Positions 8,030-17,993 are shown, numbered from the stretch's first letter. The stretch is 64,000 nucleotides of DNA from Burkholderia stagnalis (GCF_902830275.1 NZ_CADESW010000002.1:62001-126000); one strand, 5' to 3'. Made by a program: numbers and translations. The notes: generated by a model not told the origin, from the sequence alone.

Positions 8030-10114
8030 TCAGGCCCAGCCGAGCGCGGCGAGCGTCATGTCGATCAGCTTGATGAACGGGAACGGCAGCAGCACGCCGC
8101 CGAGGCCGTACACCAGCAGGTTGCGGCGCAGCAGCGACGCGGCGCCGAGCGGCCGGTACGTGACGCCCTTCAGCGCGAGCGGGATCAGCGCGACGATGAT
8201 CAATGCGTTGAAGATCACCGCCGACAGGATCGCCGACGCCGGCGAGCTCAGGTGCATGATGTCGAGCACCTTCAGCTGCGGATAGGTCGTCACGAACGCG
8301 GCCGGAATGATCGCGAAATACTTCGCGATGTCGTTCGCGATCGAGAAGGTCGTCAGCGAGCCGCGCGTCATCAGCATCTGCTTGCCGATCTCGACGATCT
8401 CGATCAGCTTGGTCGGGTTCGAATCGAGGTCGACCATGTTGCCGGCTTCCTTCGCCGCCTGCGTGCCGCTGTTCATCGCGACCGCGACGTCCGCCTGCGC
8501 GAGCGCCGGCGCGTCGTTGGTGCCGTCGCCCGTCATCGCGACGAGCCGGCCGGCCGCCTGGTGCTCGCGGATCGTCGCGAGCTTGGCCTCCGGCGTCGCT
8601 TCCGCGAGGAAATCGTCGACCCCGGCTTCCGCCGCGATCGCCGCGGCGGTCAGCCGGTTGTCGCCCGTCACCATCACGGTCTTGATGCCCATCTTGCGCA
8701 GTTCCGCGAAGCGCTCCTTGATGCCGCCCTTCACGATGTCCTTCAGCTCGATCACGCCGAGCGCGCGCGCGACGCCGTCGCGCCGTTCGGCCACCGCGAG
8801 CGGCGTGCTGCCGCGGCGCGCGACGTCGTCGACCGCGCGGCGCATTTCGTCCGGGAAGCGGCCGCCGTGAGCCTCGACATAGTGCTTGATCGCGTCGGCC
8901 GCGCCCTTGCGGATCTCGCGGCCCGGCAGGTCGACGCCGCTCATCCGCGTCTGCGCGGAGAAGCTCAGGAACGTCGCATGCAGGTGCCCCATGTCGCGCT
9001 GGCGGATGTTGAAGCGTTCCTTCGCGAGCACCACGATGCTGCGGCCTTCCGGCGTCTCGTCGGCCAGCGACGACAGCTGCGCCGCATCGGCGAGCGCCTC
9101 CTCCGTCACGCCCGGCGCGGGCACGAACGTCGACGCCTGGCGGTTGCCGAGCGTGATCGTGCCGGTCTTGTCGAGCAGCAGCACGTCGACGTCGCCGGCC
9201 GCTTCCACCGCGCGGCCCGAGGTCGCGATCACGTTCGCCTGCATCATCCGGCTCATCCCCGCCACGCCGATCGCGGACAGCAGCCCGCCGATCGTCGTCG
9301 GGATCAGGCACACGAGCAGCGCGACGAGCGCGGTGATCGTCACCACGTGGCCCGCCTTCATCGCCTCCACCGAGAACTGCGAGAACGGCAGCAGCGTCGC
9401 GGTCGCGAGCAGCATCACGATGGTCAGCGCGACGAGCAGGATCGTCAGCGCGATCTCGTTCGGCGTCTTCTTGCGCTTCGCGCCTTCGACCATCGCGATC
9501 ATCCGGTCGAGGAACGCCTCGCCGGGGTTCGCGGTGACCTTCACGACGATCCAGTCGGACAGCACGCGCGTGCCGCCCGTCACCGACGAGAAGTCGCCGC
9601 CCGACTCGCGGATCACCGGCGCGGATTCGCCGGTGATCGCCGATTCGTCGACCGACGCGACGCCGTCCACCACCTCGCCGTCGGCCGGGATCACGTCGCC
9701 GGCCTCGACCAGCACGACGTCGCCGCGGCGAAGATCGGTCGCGGTGGTAATGCGGATCGGCGATTTCGGATGCGGCTCGTTCAGCTTCTTGGCCATCACG
9801 TCCTTCTTCGCGCTGCGCAGCGACGCGGCCTGCGCCTTCGAGCGGCCCTCGGCGAGCGCCTCCGCGAAGTTCGCGAACAGCACCGTGAACCACAGCCACA
9901 GCGCGACCGCGAGGATGAAGCCCGCGGGCGCCTCGGCCTGGCCGGAGAGCGCGGCGATCCACAGGATCGTGGTCAGGATGCTGCCGACGTACACGCAGAA
10001 CATCACCGGGTTGCGGAACTGCGTGCGCGGCGTGAGTTTCTTGAACGCATCCACGATCGCCGGGCGCAGGAGCGCCGGGTCGAACATGGAGCGTGTTGCG
10101 GAATGTTGAGTCAT
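8030..10114 (-). CDS. kdpB: KdpB, potassium-transporting P-type ATPase subunit B
   Basis: A 694-residue catalytic subunit of KdpFABC that hydrolyses ATP to energise potassium uptake. The actuator-domain TGES motif is at residues 161-164, whose serine is the known inhibitory phosphorylation site in E. coli. The phosphorylation motif DKTGT begins at D315. The nucleotide-domain [15 protein letters not shown] and hinge [15 protein letters not shown] are also present, as is the [13 protein letters not shown] membrane motif. The length is standard. It follows kdpA by 39 bases and precedes kdpC by 18. Confidence 0.98.
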   Translation of the reverse strand: MTQHSATRSMFDPALLRPAIVDAFKKLTPRTQFRNPVMFCVYVGSILTTILWIAALSGQAEAPAGFILAVALWLWFTVLFANFAEALAEGRSKAQAASLRSAKKDVMAKKLNEPHPKSPIRITTATDLRRGDVVLVEAGDVIPADGEVVDGVASVDESAITGESAPVIRESGGDFSSVTGGTRVLSDWIVVKVTANPGEAFLDRMIAMVEGAKRKKTPNEIALTILLVALTIVMLLATATLLPFSQFSVEAMKAGHVVTITALVALLVCLIPTTIGGLLSAIGVAGMSRMMQANVIATSGRAVEAAGDVDVLLLDKTGTITLGNRQASTFVPAPGVTEEALADAAQLSSLADETPEGRSIVVLAKERFNIRQRDMGHLHATFLSFSAQTRMSGVDLPGREIRKGAADAIKHYVEAHGGRFPDEMRRAVDDVARRGSTPLAVAERRDGVARALGVIELKDIVKGGIKERFAELRKMGIKTVMVTGDNRLTAAAIAAEAGVDDFLAEATPEAKLATIREHQAAGRLVAMTGDGTNDAPALAQADVAVAMNSGTQAAKEAGNMVDLDSNPTKLIEIVEIGKQMLMTRGSLTTFSIANDIAKYFAIIPAAFVTTYPQLKVLDIMHLSSPASAILSAVIFNALIIVALIPLALKGVTYRPLGAASLLRRNLLVYGLGGVLLPFPFIKLIDMTLAALGWA

Positions 10115-10153
10115 GGCGATCTCTTCAATGCCTTTTGTTTGCCGGCGCGCCGC

Positions 10154-11959
10154 TCAGGCGCCCAACCACATCATCAGATGCTCGACGCCGGGCCCGAGCG
10201 CGAGCGCGGGCACGTAGGTCAGCGCGCCCACCAGCAGCACCGTGCCGAGCAGCAGCACGACGAACAGCGGCCCGTGCGTCGGCAGCGTGCCGCTCGTCGC
10301 GGCGATGCGCTTCTTCGCGGCGAGCGAACCCGCGATCGCGAGCACCGGCACGATCGTGCCGAAGCGGCCGAACCACATCGCGATCGCCGTCATCCAGTTG
10401 TAGAACGGCGTGCCGACCGTCAGCCCGGCGAACGCGCTGCCGTTGTTGTTCGCGGCGGAGCTGAACGCGTACAGGATTTCCGAGAAGCCGTGCGGGCCCG
10501 GGTTCAGGATGCCGGCCCTGCCCGCCTCCGCGAGCACCGCGATCGACGCGCCGACCAGCACCAGCAGCGGCGTGAGCAGCACGACGATCGACACCATCTT
10601 CATCTCGTACGCCTCGATCTTCTTGCCGACGTACTCGGGCGTGCGGCCGATCATCAGGCCGGCGACGAACACCGCGAGCAGCGCGAACACGAGCATCCCG
10701 TAGAGGCCCGAGCCGACCCCGCCGTAGATCACCTCGCCGAGCTGCATCAGCAGCATCGGCACGAGGCCGCCGAGCGGCGTCAGCGAATCGTGCATCGTGT
10801 CGACCGCGCCGCACGACGCCGCCGTGGTCGCGACCGTGAAGATGCCCGTCTGCGCGATGCCGAAGCGGGTTTCCTTGCCTTCCATGTTGCCGCCCGACTG
10901 CAGCGCGTTCGCCGACTGGTCGACGTGCAGCGCGGCGAGCGTCGGGTTGCCGGCCTGCTCGGCGCTCACCTCGACGCCGGTCGCGAGCGTGAACGCGACC
11001 GTCATCGCCGCGAGCACCGCGATGCCCTGCCGGCGGTCGCCGATCATGCGGCCGAACACGAGGCACAGCGCGGCCGGGATGATCAGGATCGCGAAGATCT
11101 GCACGAAGTTCGCGAACGGCGTCGGGTTCTCGTACGGGTGCGCGGAGTTCGCGTTGAAGAAGCCGCCGCCGTTGGTGCCGAGCATCTTGATCGCTTCCTG
11201 CGACGCGACCGGGCCCATCGCGAGCGTCTGCTTCGTGAGCGGCGTGGGCACCGTCACCGGGTTGCCCTTGTCGTCCTTCACGGGGCTGCCCTGCGCGTCG
11301 AGCTTCGGCGCGGCGTAGGTGCTCGCCTGCAGCACCGGCACGTCCTGGTACGCCCGCATGTTCTGGATCACGCCCTGGCTCATCAGCAGCGCGGCGACGA
11401 GCGCCGCCATCGGCACGAGCACGTACAGCGTGACGCGCGTGAGGTCGACCCAGAAGTTGCCGATGGTCTGCGCGGTGTGCCGCGCGAAGCCGCGGATCAG
11501 CGCGATCACGACGACGATGCCGGTCGCCGCCGACAGGAAGTTCTGCACGGTCAGGCCGAGCATCTGCGTCAGGTAGCTGACCGTCTGCTCGGGCGTGTAG
11601 TCCTGCCAGTTCGTGTTGGTGACGAAGCTGACAGCCGTGTTGAACGCGCCGTCGACGGTCATCGCGCCGAACTGCTGCGGGTTGCCGGGCAGGAAACCCT
11701 GCAGGCGCAGCAGGCCGTAGAGGAACAGCGCGCCGAGCGCGTTGAACGCGATCGTCGCGACCGCGTATTGCTTCCAGCTCATCTCGCGCCCGGCGTCGAC
11801 GCCGGCGACGCGGTAAAGCGCGCGCTCGAGCGGCCCGAACACGCGCACGACGCGCGCGCTGCCGTCCATCACCGCCGCGAGGTAGCGCGCGACCGGCACG
11901 GCCGCCGCCAGCAGGACGACGATGAACAGCGCCGTCTGAAACAGGTTGTTCGCGTTCAT
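10154..11959 (-). CDS. kdpA: KdpA, potassium-transporting ATPase subunit A
   Basis: A 601-residue channel-like subunit of the Kdp pump, about ten membrane segments, related to Trk/Ktr-type potassium channels. Filter-region motifs are visible: [19 protein letters not shown] (first pore loop), [15 protein letters not shown] (second), and [16 protein letters not shown] (fourth). ATG 11959 overlaps the kdpF stop as ATGA. A longer upstream frame to 12034 is the kdpF region read in another phase and is rejected. Confidence 0.98.
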   Translation of the reverse strand: MNANNLFQTALFIVVLLAAAVPVARYLAAVMDGSARVVRVFGPLERALYRVAGVDAGREMSWKQYAVATIAFNALGALFLYGLLRLQGFLPGNPQQFGAMTVDGAFNTAVSFVTNTNWQDYTPEQTVSYLTQMLGLTVQNFLSAATGIVVVIALIRGFARHTAQTIGNFWVDLTRVTLYVLVPMAALVAALLMSQGVIQNMRAYQDVPVLQASTYAAPKLDAQGSPVKDDKGNPVTVPTPLTKQTLAMGPVASQEAIKMLGTNGGGFFNANSAHPYENPTPFANFVQIFAILIIPAALCLVFGRMIGDRRQGIAVLAAMTVAFTLATGVEVSAEQAGNPTLAALHVDQSANALQSGGNMEGKETRFGIAQTGIFTVATTAASCGAVDTMHDSLTPLGGLVPMLLMQLGEVIYGGVGSGLYGMLVFALLAVFVAGLMIGRTPEYVGKKIEAYEMKMVSIVVLLTPLLVLVGASIAVLAEAGRAGILNPGPHGFSEILYAFSSAANNNGSAFAGLTVGTPFYNWMTAIAMWFGRFGTIVPVLAIAGSLAAKKRIAATSGTLPTHGPLFVVLLLGTVLLVGALTYVPALALGPGVEHLMMWLGA

Positions 11960-12048
11960 TCGATGTCCTCCGCGCGCAGCAGCGCATAGACGAGATACGC
12001 GAACAGCAAGGCGGTCGATGCACCCGCCAACCACAGCATCCAGGTCAT
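11956..12048 (-). CDS. kdpF: KdpF, small stabilising subunit of the Kdp pump
   Basis: A 30-residue one-helix peptide read directly from the sequence: [20 protein letters not shown], then a short polar tail ending AEDIE. KdpF peptides of about 29 residues stabilise KdpABC in the membrane, and the [12 protein letters not shown] end fits the family's usual YL--ALL-PE pattern. The stop overlaps the kdpA start (ATGA), and its own start overlaps the stop of the preceding small gene, so three genes are linked by 4-base overlaps. Confidence 0.9.
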   Translation of the reverse strand: MTWMLWLAGASTALLFAYLVYALLRAEDIE

Positions 12049-12152
12049 GCCCGCCCCCCGCGGCCGTATTGCGCCAGCTTCTCGCAACCGGCGATCATGC
12101 CGGCGATCAGGGCCGTGAACAGCACCAGCGCGCCGATGAAAACCGCATCCAT
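12045..12152 (-). CDS. Small membrane protein encoded upstream of kdpF (35 residues)
   Basis: A 35-codon gene, first of the kdp transcript. It begins [20 protein letters not shown], continues with AGCEKLAQY and ends in a glycine/arginine tail. One hydrophobic helix spans residues 4-22, followed by a single cysteine. GGAGA precedes the ATG with good spacing, and the stop overlaps the kdpF start as ATGA, so translation is very likely real and coupled. It is distinct from KdpF in sequence. I infer, without a database check, a membrane accessory or regulatory peptide of the Kdp complex; the sequence itself gives no function. Confidence 0.75.
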   Translation of the reverse strand: MDAVFIGALVLFTALIAGMIAGCEKLAQYGRGGRA

Positions 12153-12191
12153 TGTTGTGTTCTCCGTCGTCGAAATCAGACGACTAGAACC

Positions 12192-12221
12192 TTATTGGAA
12201 CGCGCGTAAAGGACGGGTCAA
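12192..12221 (-). promoter_or_regulatory. Candidate kdp promoter
   Basis: On the minus strand TTGACC (12221-12216) and CAATAA (12197-12192) are separated by 18 bases, giving a leader of about 35 bases before the first small gene. It lies immediately downstream of the KdpE-like site, as expected for an activator-dependent sigma-70 promoter. Confidence 0.45.
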
Positions 12222-12236
12222 AGGTCCGCGGGCGGG

Positions 12237-12253
12237 TGTAAAAAACGCGTAAA
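12237..12253 (-). promoter_or_regulatory. KdpE operator of the kdp operon
   Basis: The minus strand reads TTTACGCGTTTTTTACA, followed by CCCGCCCGC. From memory the E. coli KdpE site is TTTATACTTTTTTTACA followed by CCCCGCCCGC, so both the paired TTTA half sites and the GC-rich flank are kept. The site lies about 85 bases upstream of the first kdp start and just above a -35-like TTGACC. An AT-rich block of this kind stands out in the surrounding GC-rich sequence. Confidence 0.75.
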
Positions 12254-12255
12254 CG

Positions 12256-12281
12256 AAAAAAGGGCGGCACCGCGCCGCCCT
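12256..12281 (-). terminator. Intrinsic terminator of the quinone oxidoreductase gene
   Basis: On the minus strand GGGCGGC-GCGGT-GCCGCCC (12280-12262) is followed by TTTTTT (12261-12256). It sits 39 bases after the qor stop and abuts the KdpE site, insulating kdp from read-through. Confidence 0.8.
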
Positions 12282-12319
12282 TCGGTGTCGCCCGCCGGCG
12301 GCAGGCCGGCGGAGCGCGT

Positions 12320-13294
12320 TCAGGGCACGAGGATCGTCGAGCCGGTGGTCTTGCGCGCCTCGAGATCGGCGTGCGCGCGCGCGACTTCCGCGAGCGGATA
12401 GCGCTGGTTGATGCTGGTCTTCACCTTGCCCGACTGGATCACGTCGAACAGCTCGGCGGCGGCCGCTTCGAGGTCGGCACGCTTCGCGATGTAGGAGAAC
12501 AGCGTCGGCCGCGTGAAGAACAGCGAGCCGCGCGACGAGAATTCCTTCGAGTCGATCGGCGGCAGCGGGCCGGACGCATTGCCGAAGCTGACGAACAGCC
12601 CGAGCGGCGCGAGGCTGTCGAGCGAGCCGATGTACGTATCCTTGCCGATCGAGTCGTAGACCACCGGCAGCAGCGCGTCGTTCGTGATCGCCCGCACGCG
12701 TTCCGTGAAGTTCTCGCGCGTATAGACGATCGGGTGATCGCAGCCGTGCGCCTTCGCGATCTCGGCCTTCTCGTCGGAGCTGACCGTGCCGATCACGGTC
12801 GCGCCGAGCGCTTTCGCCCACTGGCACACGAGCAGGCCGACGCCGCCGGCCGCCGCATGGATCAGGATCGTGTCGCCGGCCTTGACCGGGTACGTGCGGC
12901 GCAGCAGGTAGTGCGCGGTCAGGCCCTGCAGCATCACCGACGCCGCTTCGTCGTAGCCGATGCCGTCCGGCAGCTTGACGAGGCGCTCGGCGGGCAGCAC
13001 GCGCTCCTGCGCGTACGCGCCGGGCGACGACCACACGTAGGCGACGCGGTCGCCCGGCTTGAACGCGGTCACGTCGTCGCCCACCGCCGTCACCTCGCCG
13101 GCCGCCTCCATCCCGAGCCCGCCGGGCAGCGGCTGCGGATAGAGCCCGGTGCGGAAATACACGTCGATGTAGTTGAGCCCGACCGCATGCTGCTTGACGC
13201 GGACCTGGCCCGCCTGCGGCTCGGCGACTTCGACGTCGACCCACTTCATGACTTCCGGGCCGCCCGCCTGGTCGTATCGGATTGCTTTCGGCAT
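12320..13294 (-). CDS. qor: NADPH:quinone oxidoreductase, MDR superfamily
   Basis: A 324-residue zinc-independent medium-chain dehydrogenase/reductase that reduces quinones with NADPH in the cytoplasm. The N-terminal GroES-like fold includes KQHAVGLNYIDVYFRTG and GMEAAGEVTAVG, both typical of the Qor branch. The Rossmann motif is HAAAGGVGLLVCQWAKALGA (near residues 145-165), followed by VYDSIGKDTY. The catalytic-zinc cysteine/histidine ligands are absent, as expected. The length matches E. coli QorA (327). It is followed by a strong terminator and preceded by a 184-base gap to mgsA, so it is probably monocistronic. Confidence 0.93.
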   Translation of the reverse strand: MPKAIRYDQAGGPEVMKWVDVEVAEPQAGQVRVKQHAVGLNYIDVYFRTGLYPQPLPGGLGMEAAGEVTAVGDDVTAFKPGDRVAYVWSSPGAYAQERVLPAERLVKLPDGIGYDEAASVMLQGLTAHYLLRRTYPVKAGDTILIHAAAGGVGLLVCQWAKALGATVIGTVSSDEKAEIAKAHGCDHPIVYTRENFTERVRAITNDALLPVVYDSIGKDTYIGSLDSLAPLGLFVSFGNASGPLPPIDSKEFSSRGSLFFTRPTLFSYIAKRADLEAAAAELFDVIQSGKVKTSINQRYPLAEVARAHADLEARKTTGSTILVP

Positions 13295-13478
13295 CGTTTC
13301 GCTCCTCGTTTCGTGTTCGTTCAGTCAGGAAAAAACCGGGATTCGACGATGCACGGCGCCTCGGACCGGCGGGAAACCGGGCGCGCCGCGTGCATCGCGC
13401 CGCCCGATTCTCGCGCGTCGCGGCGATCCGCGCATTGCCCTGCCGCCAGCAGGGACAATCGGGCCGCCCGCGCGCCGC

Positions 13479-13865
13479 TCAGTCCGCCAGCTTCCGCGCG
13501 AGGTCGTCGAGCAGCATCCGCGCGGTCGCGACGTTGGTCGCGCACGGCACGTTGTGCACGTCGCATGCGCGCACCAGCGCGGTGATGTCCGGGTCGTGCG
13601 GCTGCGCGGTCATCGGGTCGCGCATGAACACGACGATGTCGACCCGGCCCTCGGCCAGCTCCGCGCCGATCTGCAGGTCGCCGCCGAGCGGCCCGGACAG
13701 CTTGCGCTCGACCTCCAGGCCATGCGCGGCGGCGATGCGGCCGCCCGTCGTGCCGGTCGCGACCAGCCGGCAGTGCGCGAGCGTCGCGCGGTATTCGCCC
13801 GCCAGCGCGACGATCTCGTCCTTCTTCGCGTCGTGCGCAATCAGTGCGATACGGGGTGTGCTCAT
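13479..13865 (-). CDS. mgsA: Methylglyoxal synthase
   Basis: A 128-residue enzyme converting dihydroxyacetone phosphate to methylglyoxal and phosphate, a bypass of lower glycolysis under phosphate shortage. Active-site residues align with E. coli MgsA: D63 in SGPLGGD (E. coli D71), and H90 and D93 in QPHDPD (E. coli H98 and D101). Phosphate-binding TGTTGGRI and the ATNVATA motif are present. It lacks the extra C-terminal residues of the 152-residue E. coli protein. It lies between a quinone reductase gene and an SDR gene, each on its own spacing. Confidence 0.95.
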   Translation of the reverse strand: MSTPRIALIAHDAKKDEIVALAGEYRATLAHCRLVATGTTGGRIAAAHGLEVERKLSGPLGGDLQIGAELAEGRVDIVVFMRDPMTAQPHDPDITALVRACDVHNVPCATNVATARMLLDDLARKLAD

Positions 13866-13924
13866 CTCCAGTCCTTTGTCGTTCGGTTTGTTGTCGTGGG
13901 GTCATTGCGCGGGCGCCGCGCCCG

Positions 13925-14704
13925 TCAGAACGTGCCCGGGTATGCGCCGCCGTCGAGCAGCCAGTTCTGCCCGGTGATGTAGCCGGCGTGCACGCTGCAC
14001 AGGAACGCGCAGGCGGCGCCGAACTCCTCGCGCGTGCCGAGCCGCGCCGCCGGGATCGCCTTCACGCGCCGCGCGCGCACTTCGTCGAGCGTCGCGCCCT
14101 GCTCCTTCGCGCTGGCGGCAAGCGTCGTCGCGATGCGGTCGGTGTCGAACAGCCCGGGCAGCAGGTTGTTGACGGTCACGTTGTGCGCGGCGATCCGGCG
14201 CGCGAGCCCCGCGACGAAGCCGGTCAGCCCGGAACGCGCGCCGTTCGACAGCGCGAGCACGTCGATCGGCGCCTTCACCGCCGAGCTCGTGATGTTGACG
14301 ATGCGGCCGAAGCGGCGCGCGATCATCCCGTCGACGGTCGCGCGGATCAGCTCGATCGGGGTCAGCATGTTCGACTCGAGCGCGCGGATCCAGTCGTCGT
14401 GCGAGAAATCGCGGAAGTCGCCCGGCGGCGGGCCGCCCGCATTCGTCACGAGAATGTCCGGCTGCGGGCACGCGGCGAGCGCGGCCGCGCGCCCGTCCGG
14501 CGTCGTGATGTCGCAGGCCACGGCGGTGACGGACACGCCCGACGCCCGGCGGATCGCGTCGGCCGTCGCCTCCAGCGTGTCGCGCGTGCGCGCGGCGATC
14601 ACGAGATTCACGCCCTCGGCGGCCAGCGCTTCCGCACAGCCGCGCCCGAGGCCCTTGCTTGCCGCGCACACGAGCGCGGTCTTCCCTGCGATGCCGAGAT
14701 CCAT
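13925..14704 (-). CDS. SDR-family oxidoreductase-like protein with altered active site
   Basis: A 259-residue Rossmann protein of the short-chain dehydrogenase superfamily. The cofactor loop is present (ASKGLGRG near residues 15-22), as are NAG ([10 protein letters not shown]) and the ITSS serine. Where classical members carry Tyr-x-x-x-Lys, this protein reads SNGAR, giving S153 and R157. This fits the SDR subgroup resembling beta-ketoacyl-ACP reductases but lacking the standard tetrad. It may catalyse by another route or act as a binding protein. ATG 14704 begins at [12 protein letters not shown]; the longer frame to 14911 is rejected because it runs through the divergent upp promoter region. 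Confidence 0.85.
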   Translation of the reverse strand: MDLGIAGKTALVCAASKGLGRGCAEALAAEGVNLVIAARTRDTLEATADAIRRASGVSVTAVACDITTPDGRAAALAACPQPDILVTNAGGPPPGDFRDFSHDDWIRALESNMLTPIELIRATVDGMIARRFGRIVNITSSAVKAPIDVLALSNGARSGLTGFVAGLARRIAAHNVTVNNLLPGLFDTDRIATTLAASAKEQGATLDEVRARRVKAIPAARLGTREEFGAACAFLCSVHAGYITGQNWLLDGGAYPGTF

Positions 14705-14796
14705 TTTTCGATATCCGTGGTGGCGTCGCGCCGCCCGGCGGCGCGCGGGTTGTCGACGAGACGTCGATAATATCCGGATCGCGCGAGCCGTCTTGG

Positions 14797-14802
14797 TAAA
14801 CT
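14797..14802 (+). promoter_or_regulatory. Candidate -10 element of upp
   Basis: TAAACT (context GGTAAACTTG), 75 bases before upp. The same TAAACT hexamer occurs upstream of the PRC lipoprotein and ftsK genes. An AT-rich GATAATAT at 14766-14773 is an alternative. No -35 is evident for either. Confidence 0.3.
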
Positions 14803-14876
14803 TGCGTCCGTGCGCGCAGCCGGGCCCGCCGCCCGCCTGCCACCTTCGATCCCCTTTTGCCCCTGGGCGCCCCGTC

Positions 14877-15527
14877 ATGAAACAGGACAGCCGTTTCCCG
14901 AATCTTTTCATCCTCGATCACCCGCTGATCCAGCACAAGCTGACCCACATGCGCGACAAGGACACGTCGACGCGCACGTTCCGCGAGCTGCTGCGCGAGA
15001 TCACGCTGCTGATGGGTTACGAGATCACCCGCAACCTGCCGATCACGACCAAGCGGGTCGAAACCCCGCTCGTCGAGATCGACGCGCCGGTGATCGCCGG
15101 CAAGAAGCTCGCGATCGTGCCGGTGCTGCGCGCGGGCGTCGGGATGTCGGACGGCCTGCTCGACCTGGTGCCATCGGCGCGCGTCGGCCATATCGGCGTG
15201 TACCGCGCGGACGACCACCGCCCGGTCGAGTACCTCGTGCGCCTGCCGGACCTCGAGGACCGGATCTTCATCCTGTGCGACCCGATGGTCGCGACCGGCT
15301 ACTCGGCCGTGCATGCGGTCGACGTGCTGAAGCGCCGCAACGTGCCGGCCGCGAACATCATGTTCGTCGCGCTGGTCGCCGCGCCGGAAGGCGTGCAGGT
15401 GTTCCAGGACGCGCATCCGGACGTGAAGCTGTACGTCGCGTCGCTCGATTCGCATCTCAACGAGCACGCGTACATCGTGCCGGGCCTCGGCGACGCGGGC
15501 GACCGCCTGTTCGGCACCAAGAACTGA
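14877..15527 (+). CDS. upp: Uracil phosphoribosyltransferase
   Basis: A 216-residue salvage enzyme joining uracil to PRPP to give UMP. The start at [20 protein letters not shown] matches the family. [10 protein letters not shown] and the PRPP loop [11 protein letters not shown] (around residues 134-144) are present. The uracil-binding tail [16 protein letters not shown] closes the protein as in E. coli Upp. It stands alone on the plus strand, divergent from the SDR gene across 172 bases. Confidence 0.97.
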   Translation: MKQDSRFPNLFILDHPLIQHKLTHMRDKDTSTRTFRELLREITLLMGYEITRNLPITTKRVETPLVEIDAPVIAGKKLAIVPVLRAGVGMSDGLLDLVPSARVGHIGVYRADDHRPVEYLVRLPDLEDRIFILCDPMVATGYSAVHAVDVLKRRNVPAANIMFVALVAAPEGVQVFQDAHPDVKLYVASLDSHLNEHAYIVPGLGDAGDRLFGTKN

Positions 15528-15646
15528 CGGGCCGGCCTTCCGGGGGCCGGCGATCGGGGGCCAGCCATCCGGGTACGGGCGTTCCGGCGCCTGATCCCGG
15601 CCATTCGGCCATGCGCGACGGGCCCGAGCGGACGCCCGCCGCGTGA

Positions 15647-15652
15647 TAAAAT
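15647..15652 (+). promoter_or_regulatory. Candidate -10 element of yebC
   Basis: TAAAAT (context GTGATAAAATCTCG), 115 bases upstream of the yebC start and the only AT-rich block in that intergenic stretch. No matching -35 hexamer. Confidence 0.35.
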
Positions 15653-15766
15653 CTCGATCCACTCGACACGCGCGGCCCCGCGGCTTCATGCCCGCCCCAG
15701 CGGCCGCCGATTCAACGACACATTGGCTTAAACGCCCGCGCACGCGCCCGGGCGACGGAGAAACGT

Positions 15767-16495
15767 ATGGCTGGTCACTCGAAATGGGCCAACATCAAGC
15801 ATAAGAAGGCTGCGGCCGACGCGAAGCGCGGCAAGATCTGGACGCGCCTGATCAAGGAAATCCAGGTGGCGGCGCGCCTCGGCGGCGGCGACATCGGCTC
15901 GAACCCGCGCCTGCGTCTCGCGGTCGACAAGGCGGCCGACGCGAACATGCCGAAGGATAACGTCAAGCGCGCGATCGATCGCGGCGTCGGCGGCGCGGAC
16001 GGCGCGAACTACGAGGAAATCCGCTACGAAGGCTACGGCATCGGCGGCGCGGCGATCATCGTCGACACGCTGACCGACAACCGCACCCGCACGGTCGCGG
16101 AAGTGCGCCACGCGTTCTCGAAGTTCGGCGGCAACATGGGCACCGACGGTTCGGTCGCGTTCATGTTCGATCACGTCGGCCAGTTCCTGTTCGCGCCGGG
16201 CACGTCGGAAGACGCGCTGATGGAAGCCGCGCTCGAGGCGGGCGCGAACGACGTCAACACGAACGAAGACGGCTCGATCGAAGTGCTGTGCGACTGGCAG
16301 GAATTCACCAAGGTGAAGGACACGCTCGAGGCCGGCGGCTTCAAGGCGGAGCTCGCCGAAGTGACGATGAAGCCGCAGAGCGAAGTCGAATTCACCGGCG
16401 ACGACGCGGCGAAGATGCAGAAGCTCCTGGACGCGCTCGAGAACCTCGACGACGTGCAGGACGTGTACACGAACGCCGTCGTCATCGAGGAATGA
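15767..16495 (+). CDS. yebC: YebC/PmpR family protein
   Basis: A 242-residue member of the YebC/PmpR/TACO1 family. Members have been described as transcription regulators, and in newer work as translation factors that relieve ribosome stalling at polyproline. The diagnostic start [20 protein letters not shown] is followed by [18 protein letters not shown] and [13 protein letters not shown]. The acidic C-terminal domain ends [10 protein letters not shown]. Length and motifs are standard. A hairpin with a T-rich tail follows, so purD probably has its own promoter or depends on read-through. Confidence 0.96.
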   Translation: MAGHSKWANIKHKKAAADAKRGKIWTRLIKEIQVAARLGGGDIGSNPRLRLAVDKAADANMPKDNVKRAIDRGVGGADGANYEEIRYEGYGIGGAAIIVDTLTDNRTRTVAEVRHAFSKFGGNMGTDGSVAFMFDHVGQFLFAPGTSEDALMEAALEAGANDVNTNEDGSIEVLCDWQEFTKVKDTLEAGGFKAELAEVTMKPQSEVEFTGDDAAKMQKLLDALENLDDVQDVYTNAVVIEE

Positions 16496-16542
16496 GATGC
16501 CTGCCGCCGTGCTCCGTTCGCGGCGGCGGCCCGACCGATATC

Positions 16543-16580
16543 GCGGCCGGCGCGCCTGAGCGTGCCGGCCGCCCTGTTTT
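16543..16580 (+). terminator. Candidate intrinsic terminator after yebC
   Basis: GCGGCCGGC (16543-16551) pairs with GCCGGCCGC (16564-16572), followed by CCTGTTTTCT. The T tract is short, so termination may be incomplete before purD at 16600. Confidence 0.5.
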
Positions 16581-16599
16581 CTAGTCTGCGGGGAATCCC

Positions 16600-17877
16600 A
16601 TGAAACTACTCGTCGTCGGTTCCGGCGGTCGCGAACATGCGCTCGCGTGGAAGCTCGCGCAGTCGCCGCGCGTCCAGATGGTCTACGTCGCGCCCGGCAA
16701 TGGCGGCACGGCGCAGGACGAGCGCCTGAAGAATGTCGACATCACGTCGCTCGACGCGCTCGCCGACTTCGCGGAAAGCGAAGGCGTCGCGTTCACGCTC
16801 GTCGGCCCGGAAGCGCCGCTCGCGGCCGGCATCGTCAACCTGTTCCGCGCGCGCGGCCTGAAGGTGTTCGGCCCGACCCGCGAAGCGGCGCAGCTCGAAA
16901 GCTCGAAAGATTTCGCGAAGGCGTTCATGAAGCGCCACGGGATCCCGACCGCCGACTATGAAACCTTCTCCGACGCGGCCGCCGCGCATGCGTACATCGA
17001 CGCGAAAGGCGCGCCGATCGTCGTGAAGGCCGACGGCCTCGCGGCCGGCAAGGGCGTCGTGGTCGCGATGTCGCTGGAAGAAGCGCATGCGGCCGTCGAC
17101 ATGATGCTGTCGGGCAACAAGCTCGGCGATGCCGGCGCGCGCGTCGTGATCGAGGAATTCCTCGACGGCGAGGAGGCGAGCTTCATCGTGATGGTCGACG
17201 GCAAGCACGCGCTCGCGCTGGCTTCCAGCCAGGACCACAAGCGCCTGCTCGACGAGGACCGCGGCCCGAACACGGGCGGCATGGGCGCGTATTCGCCCGC
17301 GCCGATCGTCACGCCGCAGATGCACGCGCGCGTGATGCGCGAGATCATCATGCCGACCGTGCGCGGCATGGAGAAGGACGGCATCCGCTTCACGGGCTTC
17401 CTGTACGCGGGCCTGATGATCGACAAGGACGGCAACCCGCGCACGCTCGAGTTCAACTGCCGGATGGGCGACCCCGAGACGCAGCCGATCATGGCGCGCC
17501 TGAAGAGCGATTTCTCGAAGGTCGTCGAGCAGGCGATCGCGGGCACGCTCGACACGGTCGAGCTCGACTGGGACCGCCGCACCGCGCTCGGCGTCGTGCT
17601 GGCCGCGCATGGCTATCCGGACGCGCCGCGCAAGGGCGACCGCATCAACGGCATCCCGGCCGAGACCGAGCAGGCCGTCACGTTCCACGCGGGCACGACG
17701 CTCGACGGCGACAAGCTGACGACGTCGGGCGGCCGCGTGCTGTGCGTGGTCGGCCTCGCCGATTCGGTGCGCGAAGCGCAGCAGCATGCGTACGAAGCGA
17801 TCAACCAGATCAATTTCGAAGGCATGCAGTACCGCCGCGACATCGGCTACCGCGCGCTCAACCGCAAGAGCGCGTGA
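16600..17877 (+). CDS. purD: Phosphoribosylamine-glycine ligase
   Basis: A 425-residue ATP-grasp enzyme of purine synthesis that joins glycine to 5-phosphoribosylamine. The family start [20 protein letters not shown] is followed by [11 protein letters not shown], the ATP-grasp loop [16 protein letters not shown], and metal/ATP residues in [26 protein letters not shown] and [16 protein letters not shown]. The length is normal. GGGGAA precedes the ATG. Notably this organism also carries purT in this window for a later step. Confidence 0.97.
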   Translation: MKLLVVGSGGREHALAWKLAQSPRVQMVYVAPGNGGTAQDERLKNVDITSLDALADFAESEGVAFTLVGPEAPLAAGIVNLFRARGLKVFGPTREAAQLESSKDFAKAFMKRHGIPTADYETFSDAAAAHAYIDAKGAPIVVKADGLAAGKGVVVAMSLEEAHAAVDMMLSGNKLGDAGARVVIEEFLDGEEASFIVMVDGKHALALASSQDHKRLLDEDRGPNTGGMGAYSPAPIVTPQMHARVMREIIMPTVRGMEKDGIRFTGFLYAGLMIDKDGNPRTLEFNCRMGDPETQPIMARLKSDFSKVVEQAIAGTLDTVELDWDRRTALGVVLAAHGYPDAPRKGDRINGIPAETEQAVTFHAGTTLDGDKLTTSGGRVLCVVGLADSVREAQQHAYEAINQINFEGMQYRRDIGYRALNRKSA

Positions 17878-17887
17878 CGTTGGCACC

Positions 17888-17917
17888 GGGCGCGCCGCAA
17901 GGCTGCGCGCCCTCTCC
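17888..17917 (+). terminator. Weak candidate terminator after purD
   Basis: GGGCGCGC (17888-17895) and GCGCGCCC (17905-17912) form an 8-bp stem, followed by TCTCCTCT rather than a true T tract. It may act only partially. Confidence 0.3.
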
Positions 17918-17932
17918 TCTGCCGGGGTTCGT

Positions 17933-17938
17933 TAGAAT
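17933..17938 (+). promoter_or_regulatory. Candidate -10 element of hemF and the following genes
   Basis: TAGAAT (context GTTAGAATGC), 56 bases before hemF and right after the purD hairpin. No clear -35. Confidence 0.35.
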
Positions 17939-17993
17939 GCCCGGCAGATGCCTTTTTAATGCGCCCCGTTCCGACGGGGCACCCAGTCCAGAC

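Noticed and set aside
7154..11989. 1611-residue plus-strand open frame
   Set aside because: Exactly antisense to kdpD, kdpC, kdpB and kdpA, which have full domain motifs. Its product is arginine/aspartate/histidine-rich low complexity, the usual shadow of GC-rich codon bias.
14745..14775. Inverted-repeat-like TCGACGAGACGTCGA between upp and the SDR gene
   Set aside because: Symmetry is imperfect and CG-rich palindromes are expected often at this base composition.
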